Positions 1 through 8,666 of a stretch of DNA of 64,000 bases are shown one piece after another. This stretch comes from Streptomyces sp. S465 (GTDB lineage Bacteria > Actinomycetota > Actinomycetes > Streptomycetales > Streptomycetaceae), in contig NZ_CP114036.1 in assembly GCF_026898115.1 (NCBI RefSeq), positions 7,310,001 to 7,374,000 of the forward strand, read 5' to 3'. The position numbers were made by a program, and so were the translations under genes. The notes under the pieces are model-generated. The model was not told the origin of the DNA. It searched no databases and worked only from the letters and a program-made list of their open reading frames with translations. How positions within the stretch are numbered: position 1 is the stretch's first letter; each line of letters starts with the position of its first letter.

Positions 1-1449
1 CCAGGTGACCTGGTTGAGGTCCTGGTTGTTCCAGACGCCGATCACCAGCCGGGGGTCCTCCCACAGGTGGTGGTACTTCGCCACCGTGATCAGCTCCGCC
101 ATGCCGTTCATCTGCATCGCGCCGTCCCCGACCAGCGCCACCGCCGGCCGGTTGGGACGGGCGAACTTGGCGCCGATCGCGTACGGCACCCCGCAGCCCA
201 TCGTGGCCAGCGTGCCCGACAGCGAGGCGCGCATCTCGCCGCGCATCGTCAGATGGCGGGCGTACCAGTTGGCGACGGAGCCGGAGTCGCAGGTGAGGAC
301 GGTGTCGGAGGGGAGCAGCGGATCCAGGCAGTGGGCCACGTACTCGGGATTGATCGGGTCGGCGGACACCTCCGCGCGCCGGGCCATCACCTCGCGCCAG
401 CGCCGTACACCCCCGATGATCTCCTCCTGCCAGTCGCGCGCCTCCTTGCGCTCCAGCAGCGGCAGCAGCCGCAGCAGGGTCTCGCGGGCGTCGCCGACCA
501 GATTGACCTCGTACGGATAGCGCATCCCGATCATGTGCGGGTCGAGATCGATCTGCACCCCGCGCGCCGTGCCGAACTCCGGCAGGAACTGGGCGTACGG
601 AAAGCTGGAGCCGATCGTCAGCAGTGTGTCGCAGTCCCGCATCATCTCGTACGAGGGGCGGGTGCCCAGCAGCCCGATGGGGCCGGTGACGTACGGCAGC
701 TCATCGCCGAGCGCGTCCAGACCGAGCAGCGCCTTGGCGACACCGGCGCCGAGGGTGTCGGCGATCCGCTGGACCTCCTTGCGCGCCCCGGCGGCACCCT
801 GGCCCACCAGGATCGCGACCCGCTCGCCCGCGTTCAGCACCTCCGCGGCCCGGTCCACGGCGGTGCTGGAGGGCACCGCGGACCAGCCGCTGCGGTCCAG
901 GCTGGAGGGCACCATCTTGAACTCGTGGGTGGGCGCGGAGTAGTCGAGCTCCTGCACATCCGCCGGGATGATCACGGCGGTGGGGGCACGGCGGGCGTAG
1001 GCGGTGCGGATCGCCCGGTCCAGGACGTTGGGCAGCTGCTCGGGGACGGTGACCGTCTCCAGGAAGTCGGAGGCCACGTCCTTGTAGAGGCTGTGCAGAT
1101 CCACCTCCTGCTGGTACGAGCCGCCCATCGCGCTGCGGTGGGTCTGGCCGACCAGGGCCACCACCGGCACATGGTCCAGCTTGGCGTCGTACAGCCCGTT
1201 CAGCAGATGGATCGCGCCGGGGCCCGAGGTGGCCGCGCACACGCCGAGGCGGCCGCTGAACTTGGCGTAGCCGACGGCGTCGAAGGCCGCCATCTCCTCG
1301 TGCCGGGCCTGGATGAACCGGGGCTCGTTGTCGGCCCGCCCCCATGCGGCGAGCAGGCCGTTGATGCCGTCCCCCGGGTAGCCGAACACATGCTCGACGC
1401 CCCATTCGGACAGCCGGGCGAGGAGGTAGTCGGCCACTTTCATGGTCAT
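1..1449 (-). CDS. TPP-requiring enzyme, pyruvate oxidase/acetolactate synthase family (C-terminus cut off)
   Basis: This is a thiamine-pyrophosphate enzyme of the pyruvate oxidase (PoxB)/acetolactate synthase family. The N-terminal domain begins MKVADYLLARLSEWGVEHVFGY and reads on through the usual substrate-binding region with HEEMAAFDA and the catalytic-glutamate region. A central domain follows, and the TPP-binding GDGAMQ...NN motif lies near window positions 20-140. The window edge cuts the gene before its stop: about 483 codons are present, whereas the family is usually near 580-600. ATGs at 1458, 1449 and 1443 are all in frame; 1449 is preferred because GGAG (1461-1464) lies 11 nt upstream, while it is only 2 nt from 1458. 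It lies 67 bp downstream of the F420-type oxidoreductase gene on the same strand, suggesting an operon. The exact substrate (pyruvate or another 2-keto acid) cannot be assigned. Confidence 0.88.
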   Translation of the reverse strand, partial: MTMKVADYLLARLSEWGVEHVFGYPGDGINGLLAAWGRADNEPRFIQARHEEMAAFDAVGYAKFSGRLGVCAATSGPGAIHLLNGLYDAKLDHVPVVALVGQTHRSAMGGSYQQEVDLHSLYKDVASDFLETVTVPEQLPNVLDRAIRTAYARRAPTAVIIPADVQELDYSAPTHEFKMVPSSLDRSGWSAVPSSTAVDRAAEVLNAGERVAILVGQGAAGARKEVQRIADTLGAGVAKALLGLDALGDELPYVTGPIGLLGTRPSYEMMRDCDTLLTIGSSFPYAQFLPEFGTARGVQIDLDPHMIGMRYPYEVNLVGDARETLLRLLPLLERKEARDWQEEIIGGVRRWREVMARRAEVSADPINPEYVAHCLDPLLPSDTVLTCDSGSVANWYARHLTMRGEMRASLSGTLATMGCGVPYAIGAKFARPNRPAVALVGDGAMQMNGMAELITVAKYHHLWEDPRLVIGVWNNQDLNQVTW

Positions 1450-1516
1450 GTGGGTCATCACTCCGTTCGGGGTTTCTTTCGGCCACTCGGCGATCCGGCC
1501 GTGACCGCCTGAGGTC

Positions 1517-2482
1517 TCAACCGGCCACCTGCGGCAGCACCTTGGTGCGGTAGAAATCGAAGAAGCCGCGCTGATCGGGACCGATCTGGTTGACGTAGAC
1601 GGTGTCGAATCCGGCATCGGCGTACGCCTTCAGCGCGCCGACATGCGCCTCCGCGTCGTCCCCGCAGACCACCCGCTCGGCCAGCCGCTCGGGGGTGACC
1701 AGCTCGGCGGCCTGCTGGAACTGGCCCGGGGTGGTCAGCGTCGACAGCAGTGAGCCGGGCAGCGCCTCGGTCGGCCACAGCCGGTGGACGGTGCGCAGCG
1801 CCTCGTCCGGGTCCGGGCCGTAGCACACCTTCAGTCCGCCGCGGGCCGGCTTGCTGTTGCCGCCGGCGCCGCTGCCGCGCCGGAACCGCGCCACCAGTTC
1901 CGCGTCCGGGACCACGGTGATGAAGCCGTCACCGACCCGCCCGGCCAGCGCCGCGGCGGCCGATCCGAAGGCCGCGATGTCGATGGGCACCGGCTCCTCG
2001 GGCACCGTGTACAGCCGTGCGTTCTCCACCGTGTAGTGCTTGCCGTAGTGGGTGACGCGGCGCCCCTCGAACAGCTGCCGCATCACCATCACGGCCTCCT
2101 CCAGCATCTCCAGCCGGACCGGCGCGGTCGGCCAGTGGTCGCCGAGCACATGCTCGTTCAGCGCCTCGCCGCTGCCCACGCCCAGCCGGAAGCGGCCCTC
2201 CAGCAGCACCGAGCTGGTCGCGGCCGCCTGGGCCACGATGGCGGGGTGCATACGGATGATGGGGCAGGTCACCGCCGTCTGCACGGGCAGGCTGGTGGCC
2301 TGTGCGAGGGCGCCGATCACCGACCAGACGAAGGGACTCTGGCCCTGGGCGTCGTTCCAGGGGTGGTAGTGATCCGAGATCCACAACGCGTGGAACCCGG
2401 CCTGCTCCGCCATCCGGGCCTGCTCGACCAGCTCCGCGGGCCCGTGTTCTTCGGCGGCCAGGAAATAGCCGTACTCGGTCAT
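1517..2482 (-). CDS. LLM-class F420-dependent oxidoreductase (G6P dehydrogenase-like family)
   Basis: This 321-residue TIM-barrel flavin/F420 oxidoreductase of the luciferase-like family starts MTEYGYFLAAEEHGPAELV and has AGFHALWISDHYHPW near residues 25-40, typical of the F420-dependent glucose-6-phosphate dehydrogenase-related subfamily. The GVGSGEALNEH segment is the cofactor-binding loop of that subfamily. The ATG at 2482 follows GAGGAGGG with a 4-5 nt spacer. It precedes the TPP enzyme gene by 67 bp on the same strand. The family uses reduced or oxidised F420 for hydride transfer; whether glucose 6-phosphate is the substrate here is not shown by the sequence. Confidence 0.9.
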   Translation of the reverse strand: MTEYGYFLAAEEHGPAELVEQARMAEQAGFHALWISDHYHPWNDAQGQSPFVWSVIGALAQATSLPVQTAVTCPIIRMHPAIVAQAAATSSVLLEGRFRLGVGSGEALNEHVLGDHWPTAPVRLEMLEEAVMVMRQLFEGRRVTHYGKHYTVENARLYTVPEEPVPIDIAAFGSAAAALAGRVGDGFITVVPDAELVARFRRGSGAGGNSKPARGGLKVCYGPDPDEALRTVHRLWPTEALPGSLLSTLTTPGQFQQAAELVTPERLAERVVCGDDAEAHVGALKAYADAGFDTVYVNQIGPDQRGFFDFYRTKVLPQVAG

Positions 2483-2845
2483 GGGGCCCTCCTCGAGCGC
2501 GGGATGCGGCAGATGCGACGGGTAACCGGCGCTCGGGGAAGAAAACCTCGGTCGGCGGGGCGCGGGGCGGGCACGGGGCGCCCCGGTCCCCGCCGGGACC
2601 GGGGCGCGCCCCGGTTCCGCCCGTGGCCCGGCCGGGCCACGCCCGGGGCCCGGCGGGAGCTGCCCGGGAGCCGCCCGGGAGCCGAGCGGAACCGCGTGGC
2701 GCGGGCGGGGGTTAGGTGATCGTGTGGCGCGGGCGGCGCTCACGTGGCCGCGCGGCGTGCGCGGCGGCTGCGTATCCACGCGGCGGGCGGTTACGTGGCG
2801 TGGGCGGCGGCTGCGTGGCCGCGCGTGGTGGCGCTGGCGGCGGCA
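2483..2845. other. Non-coding GC-rich low-complexity spacer
   Basis: No convincing gene is seen. The stretch 2700-2845 is built from loosely repeated pieces of the type GCGTGGC/GGGCGG, giving long open frames on both strands with no protein-like composition. It separates the F420-type oxidoreductase promoter region from the degenerate PAS-GAF fragment. Confidence 0.5.
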
Positions 2846-3026
2846 GGCGGCCGGTCCTGCTTGGCCGGGGATTCTGTACGGTCGTCCCGTCGCGTCTGGC
2901 GGGCCGAGCGCCACTACCCGGTGCGGGGCGTCGGAGTCGACCTCCGGGTCACCCCCGCCAGATCCGGCCGGGACTCCGCGTGCCACGCCCCGGCGGCCGT
3001 TCCCGCGCCCGCCGGGGCGACGCGCG
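2846..3026 (-). pseudogene. Degenerate, internally deleted copy of part of the adjacent PAS-GAF gene
   Basis: About 180 bp repeats two separate pieces of the neighbouring gene in the same orientation. Positions about 2848-2945 match about 3417-3520 with scattered substitutions; the shared core includes CTGCTTGGCC and GGCGGGCCGAGCGCCAC. Positions about 2946-3020 match about 3672-3740, sharing CCGCCAGATCCGGCC and GGACTCCGCGTGCCACGCC. The roughly 150 bp between those pieces in the intact gene are missing. No start, stop or complete domain is retained, so it is read as a decayed partial duplication. Confidence 0.75.
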
Positions 3027-3109
3027 GCGGTGACGCGTTGGTGGGCGCGGTTACGTCCGCGTGGGTGTTCCCGGGCGGCCTTGGTGCCGCCCGGGGTGCC
3101 CTGCGCCGC

Positions 3110-4306
3110 TTACGTCTCGGCGGCCGGGGTGCGGGGAGTCGTGCGGGGCATGGTCAGGGCGATATGGCGGGAGATGCGGTCCGCCGCGCCCGCCTCCGCC
3201 ATTTCGAAGGCCGCGCGCCCGCCCGTACGGAAGAGCGTGAGCGCCCCGCGGACCGGGTCCGTGGCGGAGGTGCGCAGGGGTATGCACAGCAGCGAGGTGA
3301 CCTCCTCCCGGACCAGGACAGGCGCGCCCGTCGCGTCCCGCCCGAAGGCGTCCGCGTCGGGCTGCCCGACCCGTAGCGCGGAGACCCCGTCGGACAGCGC
3401 GTCCACCACCAGGGGGCAGCCGGCCGGGTCCTGCTTGGCCAGGGATTCCGTACGGTCGCCCGCCGCGTCCGGCGGGCCGAGCGCCACCACCCGGCGCGGG
3501 GCGTCGGAGCCGGTCTCCGGGGCCAGGTCGGCGATCACCCAGTCCGCGAACCGGCCGTGCAGCACCTGTGCCGCCCGGACCAGCACGGGCTCCGGCCCGC
3601 CGCCGTCGAGCGCCACTTTCAGCAGCGCCGTCGTCATGTCGTCGACCAGGTCCAGCAGCTGGGCATGGCGGGTCACCTCCGCCAGATCCGGCCGGGACTC
3701 CGCGTGCCACGCCCCGGCGGCCGTCCCCGCGCCCGCCGGGTGGTCGGCCATTCCGGGCTGGAACGCCGCCAGCACCGCCGGATGGGGTTCGCCCGGCGGC
3801 CGCAGCGCGGCCAGGGTCACCCGCGCCTCGCCGTCGGCCGACGGCTGCGACAGCCGCACCGTCAGGCTGCGGTCGCCCTCGCCGCGGGCGACGGCGGCGA
3901 CCTGCGAGCGCAGCGCCGCCTGCCCGTCGCGCCGCAGCGCCGCGGTGAGCGGGCGCCCGGTGGCGTAACCGGCGCGGGTGTTGAACAGCTGGGTGGCGGC
4001 GAAGTTCATCCGCCGCACCACGGATTCGCGGTCCAGCAGCACCGCCGCGACCGGCATCCGCTGGAACAGCGCCCGCAGCAGCTGCTGTTCCTGCGGGTCG
4101 CCCCGGCCGCCGCCGGGGCGCGGGGAGGCGGCCGCCAGCTCCTCGTACCTGGGCCACAGCACGTCCACCACATGCTGGAGCTCGAAAAGAGCGGCGTCCA
4201 GCAGGGACAGCCGCTCCTGCGAGGGCAGCGCCCGCGCGGCCCGCAACTCGCCCACCCGTCTGCGGAAGTCTTTGAGCTCCGCACCAAATTCCTGCGCCCC
4301 TGGCAT
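3110..4306 (-). CDS. PAS and GAF domain sensory protein
   Basis: This 398-residue predicted cytoplasmic protein begins MPGAQEFGAELKDF. It has an N-terminal helical region of about 70 residues, a PAS-like domain (roughly residues 80-165, with RMPVAAVLLDRESVVRRMNFAA) and a C-terminal GAF-like domain (roughly 215-375, with REEVTSLLCIPLR). No kinase, phosphatase or DNA-binding domain is present, so the output is unknown. The start at 4306 has no clear ribosome-binding site; GTG at 4312 is an alternative. It is divergent from the GAF-ANTAR gene at 4451, and a shared signalling role with that gene is an inference from position. A broken partial copy lies just beyond its 3' end. Confidence 0.75.
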   Translation of the reverse strand: MPGAQEFGAELKDFRRRVGELRAARALPSQERLSLLDAALFELQHVVDVLWPRYEELAAASPRPGGGRGDPQEQQLLRALFQRMPVAAVLLDRESVVRRMNFAATQLFNTRAGYATGRPLTAALRRDGQAALRSQVAAVARGEGDRSLTVRLSQPSADGEARVTLAALRPPGEPHPAVLAAFQPGMADHPAGAGTAAGAWHAESRPDLAEVTRHAQLLDLVDDMTTALLKVALDGGGPEPVLVRAAQVLHGRFADWVIADLAPETGSDAPRRVVALGPPDAAGDRTESLAKQDPAGCPLVVDALSDGVSALRVGQPDADAFGRDATGAPVLVREEVTSLLCIPLRTSATDPVRGALTLFRTGGRAAFEMAEAGAADRISRHIALTMPRTTPRTPAAET

Positions 4307-4450
4307 GGGCACACCGTAGCCTGACCGTTCGCGGCGCACGGCATGGGTGGTGTTTTCGGCTCAATGGCGTGGGAAGCCGAAAAAATCGGGGCCCCGCGGG
4401 GACGGGGCCGGACAGCGCAGCACACGGGAGCGAAAGGACCGGACTCGGCG

Positions 4451-5239
4451 ATGCCCGGACGTACGCACGGCCGCCCGATATGCCAGACCGACGCGCCGAC
4501 CCTCGGCCGCGGCCTGGCCGAGCTGGCGGAACAGGCCGCCGCCGGCACCCCGGACAGCTGTGGGGCCACCGCCACCGCCGTGCTCGCCCAGGACCCCCTC
4601 CGCGACGCGGACGCCGACCCGACCACCGCGGCCACCCACCCCGATCTGTCCGCGCTGGTGTCGGTCCAGCTGAACTCGGGCGAGGGCCCGATCCTCGCGG
4701 CGATCGACACCGGCCACCCGGCGGGCGCCGACGACCTGCTGCACGACGACCGCTGGCCGCGCTACCGGGCACGGGCGCTGGCCGCGGGCGTACGGTCCAC
4801 CGCCTCCCTGCCGTTCGCCTGCGACGGGCTCACCGTGACCGTCTCGGTCTACGGACTGCGCCCCGGCCCCCTGAAGAAGGCCGCCCAGGGCGTCACCGGG
4901 CTGCTCGGCGATCTGGCCACCGAGAGCATGGCCCGGGACCGGCTCTACCGCGCCGCCCTCGCCCAGGTGGACCAGCTGGACGCGGCGCTGCGCAGCCGGC
5001 CGGTGGTCGACCAGGCATGCGGCATCGTCATGTACGTCCTGGGCTGCGACGCGGACCAGGCGTTCGATCTGCTGCGCCGCATCTCCCAGCGGTCCAACCG
5101 CAAGCTCGCGGAGCTCGCCGAGACCGTGGTGCGCAGCCGCGGCCGCGGTCTGGAGAAGAACCTCATCGCGTTCGACCGGTCAGCTGCTCCCGGACCCGGT
5201 CGGCCAGCGTCCGCCCCGGACCAGGGCCTTCCGGGCTGA
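4451..5239 (+). CDS. GAF and ANTAR domain-containing RNA-binding antiterminator-type regulator
   Basis: This 262-residue protein has an N-terminal GAF-like domain (about residues 15-160, with RARALAAGVRSTASLPFAC) and a C-terminal ANTAR domain (about 175-245) carrying VVDQACGIVMYVLGC and AFDLLRRISQRSNRKL. ANTAR domains bind paired hairpins in nascent RNA and prevent termination; the RNA target is not evident here. The ATG at 4451 is preceded by GAAAGGA. Its last 77 nt overlap the 3' end of the oppositely oriented hemerythrin gene. Confidence 0.85.
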   Translation: MPGRTHGRPICQTDAPTLGRGLAELAEQAAAGTPDSCGATATAVLAQDPLRDADADPTTAATHPDLSALVSVQLNSGEGPILAAIDTGHPAGADDLLHDDRWPRYRARALAAGVRSTASLPFACDGLTVTVSVYGLRPGPLKKAAQGVTGLLGDLATESMARDRLYRAALAQVDQLDAALRSRPVVDQACGIVMYVLGCDADQAFDLLRRISQRSNRKLAELAETVVRSRGRGLEKNLIAFDRSAAPGPGRPASAPDQGLPG

Positions 5240-5729
5240 TCGGTTCACTGACCGGTTCGCCGACCGGTGCCATGCCCCGCGCCGCGGCCGTCGCCTCGCC
5301 GACGCGCAGGCCCAGCGCCATCCGCTCCTCGGGGGTGAGCCGCTCCCGCAGCTCGGGGAAGACCAGGTCCTCCTCGCCGCGGATATGCATGGACATCACG
5401 TCCATCAGATCCCGGACCAGCGGGTCGAACCGCCGGTCCCGGGGGTCCACCGCGTCCAGGTCGGACAGGATCCGCTCGGCCTCGGTCAGCTCCTCGATCT
5501 CCTCGTCGGCGATCCGGTCGCCGTTCGGCAGCGCCTTGCGGACCGTGGGGTACAGATGGGCCTCCTCGGCCACGGAGTGCCGCACCACCTCCACCGTGAT
5601 CCGGTCGACCAGCTGCCGCCGCAGCTCGGGCTCGGTGGCCGTCCGGTACCCCTCGAAGAGGGCGCGCACCGCGCGGTGGTCCGCGGTGAGCACGTCCACC
5701 ACATCGTGTTGTTCCGGCGTCGCTGTCAT
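5163..5729 (-). CDS. Hemerythrin/HHE domain-containing protein
   Basis: This 188-residue protein has a four-helix hemerythrin-like domain over about residues 10-145. Iron-ligand-type residues are visible in LTADHRAVRALFE, HSVAEEAHLYP and MHIRGEEDLVFPELRE. Members bind a di-iron centre and sense or carry oxygen, NO or iron. The last 40 residues are Pro/Gly-rich, without a recognised fold. The 3' end overlaps the convergent ANTAR gene by 77 bp, so both C-termini are encoded by the same DNA on opposite strands. ATG at 5729 is the only plausible start for the first helix. Confidence 0.88.
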   Translation of the reverse strand: MTATPEQHDVVDVLTADHRAVRALFEGYRTATEPELRRQLVDRITVEVVRHSVAEEAHLYPTVRKALPNGDRIADEEIEELTEAERILSDLDAVDPRDRRFDPLVRDLMDVMSMHIRGEEDLVFPELRERLTPEERMALGLRVGEATAAARGMAPVGEPVSEPISPEGPGPGRTLADRVREQLTGRTR

Positions 5730-5816
5730 GGCACCCGGGTCCCCGGCCGTCCTTCCGCGAAACGGAGCCGCGGATCTGCGAAGGTGGACAGAAGGGGGAC
5801 AGAAAGAACAGAAGAC

Positions 5817-5858
5817 GGACCGCGGACAGTGGACCGCGGACAGTGGACTGCGGACAGA
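5817..5858 (+). repeat. 14-bp tandem repeat, three copies
   Basis: GGACCGCGGACAGT occurs at 5817-5830 and 5831-5844, followed by a diverged copy at 5845-5858. The flanks (5780-5885) contain further GGACAGA pieces, making a purine-rich stretch in the divergent interval between the hemerythrin and aminotransferase-like genes. A regulatory role is possible but not shown. Confidence 0.7.
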
Positions 5859-5935
5859 AAGAGTGGACAGAACCGGGCAGACGGTGGACGTACGCCAACC
5901 GTGACGCGCTGGGAACAGGGCGGAGGTGTGGACGA

Positions 5936-7159
5936 ATGCAGCGGCAGTGGACCGCCCCGGCTCCGGCCGACCGGGACGACGGCGGGCTGCCGGTCCTCCC
6001 GGAGCTGCTCGACAGCTTCGTCGCGGCGGCCGGCCACACCGCGCCGGAGCCCGTCGCCGGCTCCGCGGAGCTGCGCTCGGCCGCCTGCGGCTACTGGTCG
6101 CGGCGCGGGCTGTGGACCGACCCGGAGCACGTGGTGGTCGCCCCCGGCGCCGAGCCGCTGCTGCTGGCGCTGCTCGCCTCGGCCTCCCGCGGCGACGTGC
6201 TGCTGCCCCGCCCCTGCGCCGCCTGGTACGCACCGCTGGTGCGGCTGGTGGGCCGGCGCGGCCACCCCGCGCCCGTCCCGGCCGAATGCGGTGGGCTGCC
6301 CGATGCGTTCGCGCTGCTGGAGACCGTGCGCAGAATCCGCGCCGAGGGCGGGGTGCCCCGCATCCTGCTGCTGTCCGTGGCCGACGACCCCACCGGCACG
6401 GTGCCCCCGCCCGAGCTGCTGCACGAGGTGTGCGAGGCGGCGGTGGCCGAGAAGCTGCTGATCGTCAGCGATGAGACCTGGCGGGACACCGTCCACCATC
6501 CGCGGGGCACGGTGCTGCTCAGCCCCGCCGAGATGAGCCCCGAACATGTGATCGTGCTCTCCGACCTGGTGGGCGCCTTCACCCCGGCGGGCTGGCCGGC
6601 CGCGATGGCCCGGTTCCCGGCCACCGAGCGCGGTGTGGAGCTGCGCGGCCGGGTGCTGTCCCTGCTCACCGCCGTACGGTCCGGGCTGCCCGCGCCCGTC
6701 GCCGCGGCCGCCGGGTACGCCCTCGGCGAGCCCGAACCGGTCCGGGGCCGGATGGCCGCCGCGGCCCGAGCACACGGGGCCGTGGCCGCCGCGGCGTATC
6801 GCACGCTGACCGCCGTCGGGGCACTGTGCCGCCCGCCACAGGCCGGCCGCCACCTCTACGCCGACCTCGACGAGCTGCGCGGGGTGCTCGCCGTCCGGGG
6901 CATCACCGACTCGGTGGAGCTGGAGCGCGAGCTGACCCGGCGGATCGGCCGGAGCGTGGCCGGAGGCCATCGCTTCGGCGACCCCCCGCACACCCTGCGG
7001 CTCCGGCTGGCGACCCTGCCGCTGCTCGGCGCGGCGGAGGAGCCGCGGCTGCGGGCGCTCCAGGCGCCGGACCCGCTGGAACTGCCCCATGTGGCCATGG
7101 CGTTGGCCGCCTTCGAGACGGCCTTCCGCGATCTGATCGGGGATGCCGAGGTGACCTGA
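5936..7159 (+). CDS. Class I/II aminotransferase-fold protein lacking the catalytic lysine
   Basis: This 407-residue protein has the fold-type I aminotransferase layout: ELRSAACGYWSRRGLW (residues 45-60), the PGAEPLL cofactor-loop region (70-76), DDPTGT (150-155, counterpart of NPTG) and IVSDETWRD (176-184) with the Asp that normally pairs with the pyridine nitrogen. The segment that should hold the Schiff-base lysine (usually SFSK.FG..G.R.G) reads VIVLSDLVGAFTPAGW (205-220) and has no lysine. The whole protein has one lysine, K173, before the SDE motif and therefore in the wrong place. The start at 5936 follows GGAGGTG at 5922-5928. Either it is catalytically inactive as a transaminase or it works differently. 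Confidence 0.85.
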   Translation: MQRQWTAPAPADRDDGGLPVLPELLDSFVAAAGHTAPEPVAGSAELRSAACGYWSRRGLWTDPEHVVVAPGAEPLLLALLASASRGDVLLPRPCAAWYAPLVRLVGRRGHPAPVPAECGGLPDAFALLETVRRIRAEGGVPRILLLSVADDPTGTVPPPELLHEVCEAAVAEKLLIVSDETWRDTVHHPRGTVLLSPAEMSPEHVIVLSDLVGAFTPAGWPAAMARFPATERGVELRGRVLSLLTAVRSGLPAPVAAAAGYALGEPEPVRGRMAAAARAHGAVAAAAYRTLTAVGALCRPPQAGRHLYADLDELRGVLAVRGITDSVELERELTRRIGRSVAGGHRFGDPPHTLRLRLATLPLLGAAEEPRLRALQAPDPLELPHVAMALAAFETAFRDLIGDAEVT

Positions 7160-7232
7160 GCCTTCGTGGACCACCACCTTCACGACACGCCGGCGCGGCA
7201 GGGCCGGCCCGGATACGGAAGGGAGCCAGGCC

Positions 7233-8666
7233 ATGACCGATCACGCCGAACCGGCCGAACCGCCCGAACCGGCCGAACGGAGCCGCCCCCGCCCCGGCAC
7301 CACACCGCCCGAGCCAAGCCCCACCCGGCCCGACACCGTTCAGCCCGGCGCCGCCCGGTCTGACGCCGTTCAGCCCGGTGCCGTACCGGCCGAGCCGAGT
7401 CGAGCCCGGCCCGATGCGGCCCGGTCCGATGCTGCCGTCCGGTCTGACGCGGTTCAGCCCGACGCTGCTGCGCAGTCCGGTGCCGCTCCGGGCGGGCCGA
7501 GTCGCGTCCGGTCCGACGCTGCCGTCCGGCCCGACGCGGTTCAGCCCGGTGCTGCTGCGCAGTCCGGTGCCGCTCCGGGCGAGCCGAGTCGTGCCTGGCC
7601 CGATGCGGTCCGGTCCGACGCCGTCGTCCGGCCCGACGCCGTTCAGCCCGGTGCCGTCGCCCGGTCCCTGTTGGTTCCGGCCGTTCCTGAGCCGGCTGTT
7701 CCGCGGCCGTTGGGCGAGATCCGTAGCTGGCCGCGGTCCTTCCTCGATCGGCTCACCGCCCCGTTGCCGGGGGTGCGGGCGCTTGCCCGGCTGGCTCGGG
7801 AGGGGCGGCTGCGGCCGCCGGTGGAGTCGTTGCGGGAGATTCCCGAGCTGCCCTTCGAGCCGGGGCCGCTGCCGCTCGCCGGGGCCGGGCGTACCGCGGT
7901 CACCTGGGCGGGGCACGCCAGTTGGGTGGTGCGGACCGGTGGGCTCACCGTGCTCACCGACCCGGTCTGGTCCCGGCGGATTCTGGGCACCCCGGCCCGG
8001 GTCACCCCGGTGGGGGTCCGCTGGGAGGATCTGCCGGGTGTCGACGCCGTCGTCATCAGCCACAACCACTACGACCATTTGGACGCGCCCACGGTCAAAC
8101 GGCTGCCGAAGGCGACGCCGGTGTTCGTCCCCGCCGGGCTGGCCCACTGGTTCCGGGTGCGCGGATTCACCCGGGTGACCGAGCTGGACTGGTGGGAGGC
8201 GGCCGAACTGCCCGGCGAGACCGGCCCGGTCCGCTTCGACTTCGTCCCGGCCCACCACTGGAGCAAGCGCACCCTCACCGACACCTGCCGCTCGCTGTGG
8301 GGCGGATGGGTCATCACCGCGCCCGGCGGGCACCGGGTGTACTTCGCCGGGGACACCGGCTACGGCCACTGGTTCCAGCAGATCGGCCGCCGTTACCCGG
8401 GCATCGATCTGGCGCTGTTGCCCATCGGTGCCTATGAGCCGCGCTGGATGCTCGGCGCGGTGCACACCGATCCGGAGGAGGCCGTACGGGCGCACCGGGA
8501 CCTGGGGGCGCGGGTGCTGGCGCCCATGCACTGGTCGACCTTCCTGCTCTCGGCCGAGCCGCCCCTGGAGCCGCTGCACCGGATCCGCGCCGCCTGGGAG
8601 GCCACCGGTCGCCCGCGCGAGGAGCTGTGGGACCTGCCGGTCGGAGGCTCCCGCGTGCTCGAATAA
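7233..8666 (+). CDS. Metallo-beta-lactamase-fold hydrolase (NAPE-PLD/UlaG-like) with repetitive N-terminal extension
   Basis: This 477-residue protein has a C-terminal hydrolase domain (about 210-470) with WAGHASWVV, the metal-binding motif SHNHYDHLD near residue 275, the PAHHW histidines, FAGDTGYG and a late MHWSTF. This set resembles the N-acyl-phosphatidylethanolamine phospholipase D branch. The first 140 or so residues are Ala/Pro/Arg-rich with a repeated pattern of the type RPDAVQPGAAAQSGAAPG, encoded by an 87-bp tandem repeat (for example, identical starts at 7464 and 7551). Such an extension is not part of the family core. A good AAGGGAG site (7219-7225) supports ATG at 7233. The substrate is unknown. 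Confidence 0.85.
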   Translation: MTDHAEPAEPPEPAERSRPRPGTTPPEPSPTRPDTVQPGAARSDAVQPGAVPAEPSRARPDAARSDAAVRSDAVQPDAAAQSGAAPGGPSRVRSDAAVRPDAVQPGAAAQSGAAPGEPSRAWPDAVRSDAVVRPDAVQPGAVARSLLVPAVPEPAVPRPLGEIRSWPRSFLDRLTAPLPGVRALARLAREGRLRPPVESLREIPELPFEPGPLPLAGAGRTAVTWAGHASWVVRTGGLTVLTDPVWSRRILGTPARVTPVGVRWEDLPGVDAVVISHNHYDHLDAPTVKRLPKATPVFVPAGLAHWFRVRGFTRVTELDWWEAAELPGETGPVRFDFVPAHHWSKRTLTDTCRSLWGGWVITAPGGHRVYFAGDTGYGHWFQQIGRRYPGIDLALLPIGAYEPRWMLGAVHTDPEEAVRAHRDLGARVLAPMHWSTFLLSAEPPLEPLHRIRAAWEATGRPREELWDLPVGGSRVLE

